From Scytalidium lignicola (lineage: Eukaryota > Ascomycota > Leotiomycetes), in the NCBI GenBank assembly GCA_002812745.2, contig NCSJ02000196.1:1-64000 (forward strand): DNA of 64,000 bases, written 5' to 3'. Of the stretch, positions 33,917-43,842 are shown piece after piece. Position 1 is the stretch's first letter. Each line of letters starts with the position of its first letter. A model generated the notes under the pieces. That model had not been told where the DNA came from. It saw only the letters and a program-made list of their open reading frames with translations, and searched no databases. The translations under genes and the position numbers were made by a program.

Positions 33917-35812
33917 ATGGCAGTTGCAATGGATCCCGCTCAGCCTGGTGCCACTCCACTTTCTCAGACGACCGCGGACCTAGAAAATGGAACCATGATT
34001 GATGTTAATACTCCAAGTACTCTGAGCAAGACAGAAAAAGAAGAAAGCATCCATGATGTTGACGGGCAGGACATTGCAGAAGGCTTCCCTGCAGATGATC
34101 CTCGAAATCCTTATTCGTGGTCAACGAAGAGAAGAGTACTTCATTCTTTAGCTGCTACAGTTGCCTATTTTTCCCTGTATGTTGACAGAGTGCATTCACA
34201 GTTTTGCTCCGAGTTCTTTCTCTCCATTTCCTCCATTGGCTAGCAATATCTTAACTGTAACATTTCTGGATAGTATCTTAGGCAATGCCATCTATGTTCC
34301 AAGCGTCAGCTTCGTTGTCGAAAAGTTCCACGTGGGTCCAACGCTCTCAGTCCTCCCCATCACACTTTACTCCTTAGGTAGGCTCCAATCTTCACAATAA
34401 CCTTTTTTCAAGTCCTCCCCATAACACATTATCTCCATAGGATTTGTCTTCGGTCCCGCCGTAGGAACTGCATTCACAGAACTCTATGGCCGCCAATACT
34501 TCTTCAAAGGGGCTTTGTTATTGGCTATGGTCTTTACCATAGTTGCTGGGAATGCAACAACCTTCCGGACGCTATGTATTGCCCGATTCTTCGCTGGAGC
34601 TTTTGGATCTCCTATCACAGGTATTTTCGGCGGCGTGCTCAACGATATGTGGGACATCCCCCGTGAAAGTCTTGGAACCCAAATGACTGTGATATACGGT
34701 GCTATCTCAGTAATAGCACCTTTTATTGCTCCACTTGTAGGAGGTGCTATAATCCAAGACACAGGAAATTGGCGATGGACATTCCACTTAGAGGCCATTA
34801 TGCTGGGATTCAGTTTCTTGTGCAACCTCTTTACTCCCGAGACGTACAGACCGATCCTGCTAGCAAAGTACTACCCAGACAGACCGCGTGCGCACCGAAT
34901 CACCATCAAGGATGCCATTCGAATTGGCTTTGGACGTCCATTCAACATGCTTCTACGTGATTCGATAAATCTGCCTACGTGTGTCCTAGGAGGCTTTTAT
35001 CAAGCTGTGCTTTATGTTTACTACGTTGCCTATCCGATCCTTTTTGAGAGCACATACCATTTCAGTGTCTACCATACTGGACTTACTTTCTTGGGTTTGA
35101 TGGTCGGAGCCATCTTGGGCATTACTCTTCTCGGCGTCCTGGATAAACGAGTATACCTTCCTAAGAAGATAAAGGCTGAGGCACAGGGGCTCCAGGTTCC
35201 ACCCGAAGAGCGACTACTGCCTGGTATTATTGGATCGGTTCTATTCCCAATTGCTTTGTTCTGGTATGCTTCCTTCTCTTAGCATGGTTGAAATTGCTAC
35301 ACTCGATATGGACGACGGGGTTGTTTACTCCCCTATGACTTTCCTCAGCTAATTGCTTGCATGCACGTGGAGTACGGTTTTGCTAATGGCATATAGGTTG
35401 GCTTGGACCGGCCGATCAAGCATCCATTGGGCGGCTCCAACCATGTCCGGCGTCCTTTTTGGTATAGCATTTATCCCCTGCAGTGTGAGTCAACTTGATA
35501 TCCCAACGCCAACTACACATTCTGACTGTTTTGGCTTCCTAGGTTAGCCTACCGCTCTACAAGAACGAAGTCTACGGTGCAAGTTTTGGAGCCTCTGCAT
35601 TTGCTGCTGATACTGCTGTCCGCTTCCTCTTGTCGGCCACCTTCCCCTTGTTCACCGAACAGATGATCAGAAAACTGAAGTTCGAATGGGCCATATCTCT
35701 GCTTGCGTTCCTTAGTCTGTTGTGCATACCCTGCTTCCTTTTCGTTTACAAGTTTGGAGCACGAATGAGGGAGACGTCACTGTACAAACCAGGGACCACG
35801 CAGGTGGTATAG
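33917..35812 (+). CDS. MFS multidrug-type transporter (DHA1 family)
   Basis: Five exons: 33917-34176, 34274-34377, 34441-35263, 35397-35484 and 35543-35812; 514 residues from the ATG at 33917. The N-terminal tail is hydrophilic and contains DDPRNPYSWSTKRR just before helix 1. Membrane region markers: ARFFAGAFGSP, GGVLNDMWDIPRES and the antiporter motif C area APFIAPLVGGAII followed by NWRWTFHLEAI. Overall it matches fungal DHA1 12-helix drug:proton antiporters of the FLR1/TPO1 group, which export toxicants or polyamines at the plasma membrane. The substrate is unknown. The 133-bp third intron is the longest in the gene. Confidence 0.85.
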
Positions 35813-36685
35813 TTACGAGGGATTTAGATGTTCCCGTAATAAGTAACTAATGGGTAAATTGGAGGAATGCAGCTTCGCGACATGAGTCGGAAGTGCTATC
35901 AGGCAGATTAATTAATGACACATGTGGAAGTCATGGGTGCATGGATATTCCTAGGCTGCTCATAATTGCGCTGAGGATCTTGGCTACGGCATTTGTATTT
36001 CTACATATAAGTCAAGTAAATTTAATATCGAGATAGAAAGTCGCCGACGTTCTTTCGATCTTTTTTTTTTCCAAATATATGAATATTTCACAACACAGCG
36101 CTATTTCTTACCCTTCATCAATATCGTCATCGCCTTTCGTACTCCCGATCGCGGAGGATGTTGGTCTCTAGTGAGAACAGATGGCAGCCACAAAAGTTGA
36201 GGATTTGTACCAGAAGGTGCTAGCTCGCTAAGCCACAAAGAAGGCCCTGTTCAGTATGATTGGATGGTTAGCCTCATTCTGCCTCGGCTGTGGCTGGAGC
36301 AGCGCCTCCCCGGCTTGAATGAGTCACGGCGGCCTTCAACGACCACCCTCACGCCGACACATGACAATGGTGAGGAAGCTTTGTCCCTCGCAGCGAGTCA
36401 TCTTCTCGTGACTCTACTGGACACATTAGGTACAAAGAGACACACAATATGACTCTATAGCGGGGTTTGAGTAGGACACTCTTAGGATAGTATAAATCTC
36501 TCCACATCTCTCTTCATCGAGAGGCTCCTTTTTCCTTCTCCTTTCCTCCATCGCAAGATCTCCATATCCCTCCGGATATCTTTTCCTCTTTCTTTTTTGT
36601 CTTACTACTCTTCCTCCTCTATATACTATATACTTGCTTGTGCTATACAAAAAAAANGGCAAACCAAAGCACACATACAAGCAAG
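35813..36685. other. Intergenic, no gene seen
   Basis: About 870 bp between two plus-strand genes. The part at 36500-36650 is rich in CTTTTCCTC-type pyrimidine runs and probably is promoter or 5' UTR of the downstream gene. A single N at 36657 follows a run of eight A. Confidence 0.35.
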
Positions 36686-37911
36686 ATGAACACCGTCCTC
36701 AAAACCCTTCCCCCAGCACAAACCACAAATCATCGGCAGAATCGTCGTCGAGAGCGTCCTGGAGCTCGTACAAGGCGCACCTTGTCCCGCAAAAATGCAA
36801 TTCTTTATGATTGTACCGAAGGCCTCTTCGATGCACGCGACTCCAGTGTCCCTCTGCCCAGTGACCGATCCCGGCCTTCTCCACTGCTAAGACAATCCTT
36901 TGACCAGAGCTGGGCACGATGGAAGGCTCGCGAGGCAGAAGCGGCTGCGGTCGCGGCTGCAGCAAAGGCACAATCACAGCGGAAGGAGATGGATATGCTG
37001 CAGCAGGAGCAGCAGAGGCTGAGAACACTGTTTGGAGGGGATGAGCTCGATGACGACGTGAGTCTGATACCCGCTATGCTGAATGTGATGGTTCGTCTGT
37101 TTGGGGACATTGATTATCCGGATCCCTGAACTACGACGAAGGCCATGCCATTGTCCAGCATTTTGCTATCTTAGACAATGGTCTACTATTATTATTCTTA
37201 CCCCCTGAGTGTAATATTTCTTTTCTACACTTTTTTGTGGTTTCCTCGAAGAGTTCTCTCATGTTTTTGAGTTGAAACCCGTGCTTATACTGCTGCTTTC
37301 TTTTGCAGGAGCTTCGTCGGATTGGAATACTGCACGATGACGAAGGCTGGGAGACAAATTATGTCGCTAGAGATCTTCCTCTATATCCCTCTGCTGCTCC
37401 AGCATTCATCATCCGGCCAGGCAAGCCTTCACGAAGGCGCACTCAAAAACGGTCGGCGTGGCGATCACTACCTCTCTATTTGTCATTCTCAGCACTCAGT
37501 GGGGATGATGATATAGCACGGTATCTTACCTCGGAATCTAATGGACTAGCAAGCATCTCCTCATCCACGATTCAACGTCGCGAGATCAGACCTTCTTCTC
37601 CTCTGTCGTCTTGTTTTCCTTCATCTCCTTTGGATTTGGTCGATACACCTCCACAGTCATTACCTACCCCTGAATCAACATCAGCTGAACCCACGTTTAT
37701 TGAATCTGCTATTATGTCTCCAACACCGCGTAATACTCCTTTACCTGCTTTATCAATTCCAAGTACTCCAACCGTCGCACCTGAAGACTGGGCTTTCATC
37801 AGCACACCCACATCCACCACCGCCACGGCCGAAGTAGACGCCGATGCCGATGCCAGCAGTTCAAATATCTTAGAAACCGAAACTTGGGTCCTACTGAACG
37901 ATGACTCGTAG
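36686..37911 (+). CDS. Fungal protein of unknown function
   Basis: Two exons, 36686-37057 and 37309-37911, joined across a 251-bp intron (GTGAGT...TTGCAG, phase 0): DELDDD joins ELRRIGILHDDEGW. 324 residues. The N-terminus is basic (RQNRRRERPGARTRRT), followed by an Ala/Glu-rich helix (WARWKAREAEAAAVAAAAK, about residues 75-95). The second exon has a basic patch (SRRRTQKR), then a long Ser/Thr/Pro-rich low-complexity tail ending ETETWVLLNDDS. No domain recognised. Low-complexity tail and basic head suggest a regulatory or nuclear protein, but that is a guess. If the intron is retained the first exon runs on to a stop at 37129, giving a 147-residue form. Confidence 0.65.
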
Positions 37912-38989
37912 CAGATTTTTCCAGGGGAAACCCCGCTTTCAAGCCTTAAAAGAATCCATTTTACTCCGTACCATAAACATTACACGCAACGCATGCACGC
38001 AAGAACATATAAGAGCAGGTCGCATTGAGGACAACTCTGTGGACCGCGAAAGCGAGAGGAGCAGTGTGCCTGTTTCCTATATGACTGCGTGATTATGATG
38101 TGTTCGCGCCCTGGGAGTGAGAGCAGGATATCCTGGAGGAATTGGTCCTCATACAAAATTCAGTTTGTTATCTCATGATCTTTGGTGGAGAGATGAGAGG
38201 GAAGTGGAGAAGGAAGAGGATTGCAAGGCAGACAAGAACGGATGGGAGAAAAGTGGAGGCTTGAGGAAGAAGATGCAGTTGTTGTGCTCACGGATGAGAG
38301 GTCCGTTTCGAGCTCGCTGCATCTAGGAAAGACAAGAGTACTACACGTACGAAAGGATTTATGTGTGCGACGATTGTTGTGCCTTTTTAGGTGTAGATGA
38401 TTTTTNATTTTTATTTATTTTTAAATTTACTACAATGGTTTATCAGCCTAGATTTCCCATTTTCCCTCTTCTCTTACGTGCCCAAAGTATAGAATCGGGA
38501 TTATACACATTCAAATCCCAGGCTATCATGAAGCCAGCAGAGTTGAGATTCCTAAGCAATTTTTTNCATCTAAAGAAATGCAAACTCAAGAAACCCCTCT
38601 TATAGCATACCTACCATGTCAATACAAAAAAAAAAACCGGATAAATAGTCTTTAACAAACGAAGGGTTATTATCTGTACACCAATATTCCGCGGAACAAT
38701 ACAGCATGAAGCCAAAGGTATCCCGCGGGACGTTAATTAACTTCGCCACCCTAGAAAAAAAAAGTCCCCTCTCCCCCCCACGCACCGCCTCACGTCGTCT
38801 GTTTCGGCGGGAATAAAGAAAAAATAAGGCCATAAAAAGACCAACGCAACGAAAGAAGATGGGGAAAACAGACCGCAAATCAGCACATGGGCTGCTTTTC
38901 AGCACGATGCGACGAGAATCTACGCTTCCTAGTTCCCGCGAGGGCATCAAGTTATCGAGGTATCAAGTGTTCAAGAGATCCGGTCGGTT

Positions 38990-40830
38990 TTCTTCTGACG
39001 TGCAACAAAACTTTTGGGACCCTGTTGTTGACCCTTTTTTTCTTTCTTTCTCGGTGCTATTATTCTTTTCTTTCTTTTCCTTTCGGGAGGAATAGGTGTG
39101 GTTTAGGGGAAAGGTGGCGCTTTAGATTTTCGTTCTTCGGGATGTTGATTGTTAGTGCTCCCGGCCCTGGAGGTTTAGGGAAGTTTAGGGAGGTTTAGGC
39201 TTCTCGGGTGCTGGAATTGTGCCTGAACCTGGGCACTAATTACTACTACTTTACGGACTCTCCCGTTTAACTTGCTCATCTTCAACAAAAGATTCACTGC
39301 TAGGCTACAACTACAACTACAACTTGGAGTTCATCAGCTGCTAGATGAAAGGTTTAGCAGAAGAAAGCGAAGACATTGACATTTAATTGTACAAGGAAAG
39401 TATCAAGTTACCCTAGTTTACAAAAGTAATTAGAGAGTATATCTTAGTCGTTCACTCGTTCACTCGTATACTCATCCACTCATTCACAGCAGCTTCATCT
39501 CTGCTACAACCCAGCCTGTACGTACAGTAGTAATACAGCTCAGAGAAGATACAAAACAAAGACCTTCTCAGACGTGCAACAAATCACCATGAGCCACCTG
39601 TCGATTGGGTCTTCTCAGATCTCAGATAGGCGGGTCGGCATGAATTCCAGCGCACCAGGAGCATGACATTTTACACCCCAGAACTGCATAAAGCACGACA
39701 TTCTTGCATCTCTTATTCTTAGGATTAGAGATCATTGGGGGAGTGTTTCCCCTTGTATTTTCGTGGATTATGCCACGCGATAGAAAGTATATCATTACCC
39801 GCGGGAACGAGGGAATCTCATGATTGTTGAGCCCATAATCTTCCGCCTGCCGCCACCCACTCCGAGGGTGCACTGCACCCGAAGTACTTGCAGCACAAGG
39901 ACCCTTTTCGTACAGAATGACTTTCAGTTTGCGGTGCTGTAGCTGGAACTGTGACTGCTGCTGCTGCTACTGTTGCTGAATGCCAATACAAAGCTATCTA
40001 TCTGTCTACAAGAAATATAACAGTTCTACTCTATACTCATTTGTGAACCAGTTAATCCATATGATCTTGTATAAAAGTCCATCAGTATTAATATAAAATC
40101 TACACTTACCGTTTCTTTCACTAGAAAAAAGAAAACAGAAAAANGAAAAGGAAAAAAANAAATACCAGGCTTCATAGCTCAGTGTAACAGCCACTCCTCC
40201 TTCAGACGTGCAACAAAAAAGTCATGGGACACCGTATATGGCCTGAGACTCTGTTAACGCATGAAAGTTCCCCTGAAGCAGGGCTGCTTCTGAGGTCGAC
40301 CCCGGTGTCATTATTCGGTTTCTCCAATTAATAACAGAGAGATATTGAGCAAGAAACGGGGAAACAAGGAGAAATACTCGCCAAAACAAATTGTTCATGA
40401 GAAATAGAAAATATATGATTTTGTTGCTCTCTCTGTTACAGGTAGTGAATTTAGACATAAGGATTCTTAAATCTCCACAAAACACAAAGAATCAAAAAGT
40501 AAATCCTTCTTTCTGAACCAAACATAACAAAACAAAATCCCAATAATTACTCTACCAATAACAAAACAAAAAATGGTGAAAAAACCCCCCACCTTGTGAG
40601 ATGAGATCTAGTGCACGTAAGCAAACCAACCGAACCGGAAAGATTGCGCTCTTAATCTTGAACATCCAAGTCAAAAAACCGAACATGGGTTCAGAGATGA
40701 CGCCGAAAACCCAAACCCAAGAAAGCCAAGAACCAAAAAGGGACTGGAGAGAAAAAAACAGCTTATGTAAATGTTTCCGTAAACAGGCACTTCTAACCGC
40801 GGCATTTTCTCAGATGTGCAACAAAAAAAA
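38990..40830. repeat. Four dispersed copies of a TTCTCAGACGTGCAACAAAA motif
   Basis: Copies at 38990-39010 (TTCTTCTGACGTGCAACAAAA), 39564-39583 (CTTCTCAGACGTGCAACAAA), 40199-40220 (CCTTCAGACGTGCAACAAAA) and 40808-40830 (TCTCAGATGTGCAACAAAAA). All are in the same orientation, with distances of 574, 634 and 608 nt between equivalent positions. The sequence between them shows no obvious repetition. On the minus strand the core reads TTGTTGCACGTCTGA. Function unknown. Confidence 0.6.
39100..39200 (+). repeat. Telomere-like TTTAGGG repeats
   Basis: Three imperfect units in GGTTTAGGGAAGTTTAGGG and the following AGGTTTAGG at about 39170-39198, with another GTTTAGGGG at 39101. Short and interspersed; could be chance in a GT-rich stretch or an interstitial telomere-like trace. 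Confidence 0.3.
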
Positions 40831-40853
40831 CATATAGTCAGGGTCATCATGCC
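40801..40853 (-). ncRNA. Possible box C/D-like small RNA
   Basis: On the minus strand GGC is followed by ATGATGA (fits box C), and CTGA (fits box D) is followed by GAAAATGCC, whose GCC can pair with the starting GGC. The guide position before box D is the repeated motif TTGTTGCACAT. Length is only about 53 nt, shorter than usual, and the other three motif copies lack a good box C. Weak candidate. Confidence 0.2.
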
Positions 40854-41439
40854 TTTTTGTCTGTGATTCCCGTGAAAAGCTGAAGTGGGCCCCCGAGGTA
40901 AAGTACACGGCAGCAGCAACGGCAGCAGTGTTATTATCGTCGTCCTTGTAATAGTGCTCGCTACAGTTAGTCTTACTCTTCTTACTCTCTCTTATACGAG
41001 TGTCTGGTATTAAACGGATTGTCTGATTCAAAGGGATATATAAGAAAAGTATATGCATGGAAAAGAAAAAAAATTATTCTGCTACCCAGCTTTGCTTATT
41101 CACATCACAACCTCCCACATTTGCTTGCGCTTGCTCTTCTCTCACACTGACACGTCCTCCCATCTAGTCCAAACGATCCACCAAAGACATAACTCCGTCG
41201 CTCATGATGATGATAATGATGATGATGATCATGTAAATGCTGCAATCCCCGCCAAAAATGAAAAAANGAGAAATCGGGAAGAAAAAAAAAAAGGGGGAAA
41301 ACTCGCTCGACAACACAAGACCAGGCCCATTTTTGCACTCCATCCATAATAAACATCAGTGGAACAGAAAAAGGCTTGCTCTTCCCAATACCTCTCCATA
41401 GTCTCCACCTTTCATAACACGAGGTCGTTTGAACACATC

Positions 41440-43842
41440 TTATGTCCATCCCAAATTCTCCAATAAACCTCTCGCTTCACCAGTTGTCATCCCACTAACA
41501 CCCAATGCTCGCACCTGACTGCCCTTCCGAAGTCTCTGCAAGCCCAAAGCCAGCTTCCAGCTCTCCTCCTGCGTGATGACAAATACGTACTTCTTGCCTT
41601 CCTGATCACGTAGACTCGCTCTCAAGATGTGAAATCCTGCGCTTTTCAGTTCACCAGTCTGTGAAGACGCACCCATGTGGTTAGTTTGGTCTCTACTTCG
41701 GTTATGACGATGATGCTGCGAACGCGACGAGCTAACAGACGAAGTAAACGTTGAATCAGAAGCAGTAGAGGATCGAGAAGAACTGCCATAAGAAGATGCA
41801 GAGTAGACAGAATCATGATCAGAAGCAGAAGAAGCAAAACGACAATTATCATTACAACATGTCAAGAGATCAGCAAGTAGCGTGTTCGTCTCCTCGGCAG
41901 AGATCGCACGCTCTTTATCCAAATTCCAAACGCGACGAACAGGATTCTTAGGTAAAGAAGCACGCGCAGAAGCAGAAGCAGACTTGCCAGCGGGGTCCTG
42001 GCTGAAATGTGGACACCATACCTCTACAAGTTTCATAGTCCATGCCTTGACGTCCCACTCTCGTTGCGGGACGCCGCGGATATCATCATCAATAAAGAGA
42101 CCTTCGGTGGTGATGCGCAAGATTAGTCCATCTGTTACAGGAGCCACACCGGAGATGAGCTGAGATGTCGGCGTTTTGAGGAAGGCGTTGTTGAAGGCGT
42201 AGACTCCTTTAATTACTATCTTATCTGGATCCTTCGTACTATATGGTCCGCGATGCGAGGGAGGCGGTGTGGTCGGAGTCGTCGATTGGGATGCTGCGTA
42301 AGATGATTCGGAATAAACTGAGGAATGGGATGTTCGGTGTCGTGTGGCTCGTTTGGGTTTGTCGTAGGGTCGGTATGAGTAAGCATCATCTTCAGCATCT
42401 CGTGCAGTCCTGGCTGTTGGTGGTGGTGGTGGATTTTTGGTTGGTGATGGTGTTGACGGGTTCTTGTTAGGAGGTGGTTGTGGTGGGGGATTCTTAGTTG
42501 GCGATGCCTGTTGTGGTGGACGAGACTTGGGTGTAGAGGGCGATTGCGTTGTAGGATTCTTAGTGGGCGAAGGCGAACGTACTTCTGAGCGAGTTTCTGC
42601 AGGTCGACCATTTGGCCAAGGGTTGGTCTTTTCTCCAATTGCTGAGAATGCATAAGTAGTCGATCTACGTTTTAAGGCCTCCTCCTTCAGTTTCCTATCT
42701 CGATCGATTCGCTCCCGAATCTCTTTCTCAAGGGCTTCCCGAGCTCGAGCTTCCTTTTCCTTGGCTTCTCTCTCACGAGCCTCCTTTTCTCGAGCTAGTC
42801 TCCCCTTTGCCTCTCTTTCTCGGGCTTCTCTTAACCAGGTCTCGCGAGCTTCTTTGTCTCTGGCTTCCTTGAGTCGAGCTTCCCTTAGTCGAGCCTCTCT
42901 CTCTCGCGCTTCCTTTTCCCTAGCTTCTTTTTCTCGGAGCTCTTTCTCCCGAGCCTCCTTCTCTCGGGCTTCTCTTTCTCGGGTTTCTTTCTCACGTACT
43001 TCCCTCTCCCGGGCCTCTCGAGCTTCCCGCTCTTTGGTATCTCGTTCCCTGGCTTCTCGCTCTCGTCTTTCTCGTTCGCGAGCCTCCCTCTCCCTTGCCT
43101 CTCGCAGCTTCTTTTCTAATTCCTCCTTGCGCTTCTTCTCTGCTTCCTTTGCTTTTCGTTCTTCCTCCTTCTTTCTTGTCTCTTCTCTTGCCTTTTCCCA
43201 GCCGCCTTTGGGTGTATTTTCGGGTTGTGGACCTGCGCCAGGGCCACCGTCGTTACCAGACGCACCAGGATCTGGTGCTCCTCGTTGCTGCCACGATTGT
43301 CTCGGTCCGCCTCCATTAGAATAAGGACCTGCCCCGGGCGGTGGACCATGTGCATGGCCATTTGCATGCGAGTTTCGTGGAGGGCTCGATTGTCCATGTG
43401 GAGGTGGAGTCGGTCCTCCGTTTGATTGTGCTGAACCTCGACCGCCGAAACCACCTCCATAACCACCTCCAAACCCAGCTCCGGGTCTGCCGAACCCGAA
43501 TCCACCATCAGTTTGAGCCCTTCCTATTGACCAAGCCCCAAGTCCTATTGCAAGTGTAAACATGATCGTGCCTGCTCCTCCTGAGCCATTTGCCGAGTTC
43601 CACCATGATTTCAATGCAGGCTGTATTGCTGAGCCAACAACCACCAGTATTAGCGCTGAAGCAAATCCAGCCACGAAACTATTCACATTTGGTTGTAACG
43701 ATGGCAAGTACAGGAATCCAGAGCCGGACGAATGTGGCGGAATGATGAAGATGTCATAATTTCCAGGAGGTAATCCAGAAGATGAGGTTGATTTGGGCAT
43801 CTCCCCATGGGGAGGCGGCGGAGGCGGCGGAGGTTCATCCAT
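41440..43842 (-). CDS. Membrane protein with long REARE coiled coil, unknown function
   Basis: A single exon of 800 residues. The order is: a proline run (PPPPPPPP, residues 4-11); two hydrophobic segments at about 51-75 (FVAGFASALILVVVGSAI) and 92-110 (TIMFTLAIGLGAWSIG); a glycine-rich stretch; a charged, probably continuous helix of about 180 residues built of EARE/REKE units (about 215-395); a Pro/Thr/Ser-rich linker; and a C-terminal globular part (about 535-800) starting DKIVIKGVYAFNN, with a Ser-rich insertion and ending ARGLLENLGW. The C-terminal part looks conserved-type but I cannot name a domain. Anchoring by the N-terminal helices is likely. Upstream there is a 3 kb region without genes. 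Confidence 0.75.
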   Translation of the reverse strand: MDEPPPPPPPPHGEMPKSTSSSGLPPGNYDIFIIPPHSSGSGFLYLPSLQPNVNSFVAGFASALILVVVGSAIQPALKSWWNSANGSGGAGTIMFTLAIGLGAWSIGRAQTDGGFGFGRPGAGFGGGYGGGFGGRGSAQSNGGPTPPPHGQSSPPRNSHANGHAHGPPPGAGPYSNGGGPRQSWQQRGAPDPGASGNDGGPGAGPQPENTPKGGWEKAREETRKKEEERKAKEAEKKRKEELEKKLREAREREARERERREREARERDTKEREAREAREREVREKETREREAREKEAREKELREKEAREKEAREREARLREARLKEARDKEARETWLREAREREAKGRLAREKEAREREAKEKEARAREALEKEIRERIDRDRKLKEEALKRRSTTYAFSAIGEKTNPWPNGRPAETRSEVRSPSPTKNPTTQSPSTPKSRPPQQASPTKNPPPQPPPNKNPSTPSPTKNPPPPPTARTARDAEDDAYSYRPYDKPKRATRHRTSHSSVYSESSYAASQSTTPTTPPPSHRGPYSTKDPDKIVIKGVYAFNNAFLKTPTSQLISGVAPVTDGLILRITTEGLFIDDDIRGVPQREWDVKAWTMKLVEVWCPHFSQDPAGKSASASARASLPKNPVRRVWNLDKERAISAEETNTLLADLLTCCNDNCRFASSASDHDSVYSASSYGSSSRSSTASDSTFTSSVSSSRSQHHRHNRSRDQTNHMGASSQTGELKSAGFHILRASLRDQEGKKYVFVITQEESWKLALGLQRLRKGSQVRALGVSGMTTGEARGLLENLGWT
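42660..43200 (-). repeat. Low-complexity repeat coding for EARE/REKE units
   Basis: The coding DNA repeats GAGGCTCGAGAGAA-like units, seen on the plus strand as TCTCGxGCTTC and TCTCTTTC. The units are 6-8 codons of Glu, Ala, Arg and Lys. The opposite strand carries a long open Ser/Arg frame purely as a by-product. Confidence 0.75.

Larger units (their letters stand above)
37912..41439. other. 3.5 kb gene-free region between two convergent genes
   Basis: No convincing protein-coding frame. It lies between the 3' ends of the unknown plus-strand gene and the 800-residue minus-strand gene. It contains a 20-nt motif repeated four times at about 600-nt spacing, TTTAGGG-like repeats near 39100-39200, several long A or T runs followed by N, and CTG-rich stretches (39955-39980). 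It could hold a long non-coding RNA; nothing in the sequence proves this. Confidence 0.4.

Noticed and set aside
40168..40200. tRNA-like AGCTCAGTGTAAC word
   Set aside because: No matching acceptor stem, anticodon arm or B box in the right place.
42761..43324. Long plus-strand open frame rich in Ser/Arg/Ala/Phe/Leu
   Set aside because: It is the exact antisense of the EARE repeat of the 800-residue gene; the repeat keeps several frames open.
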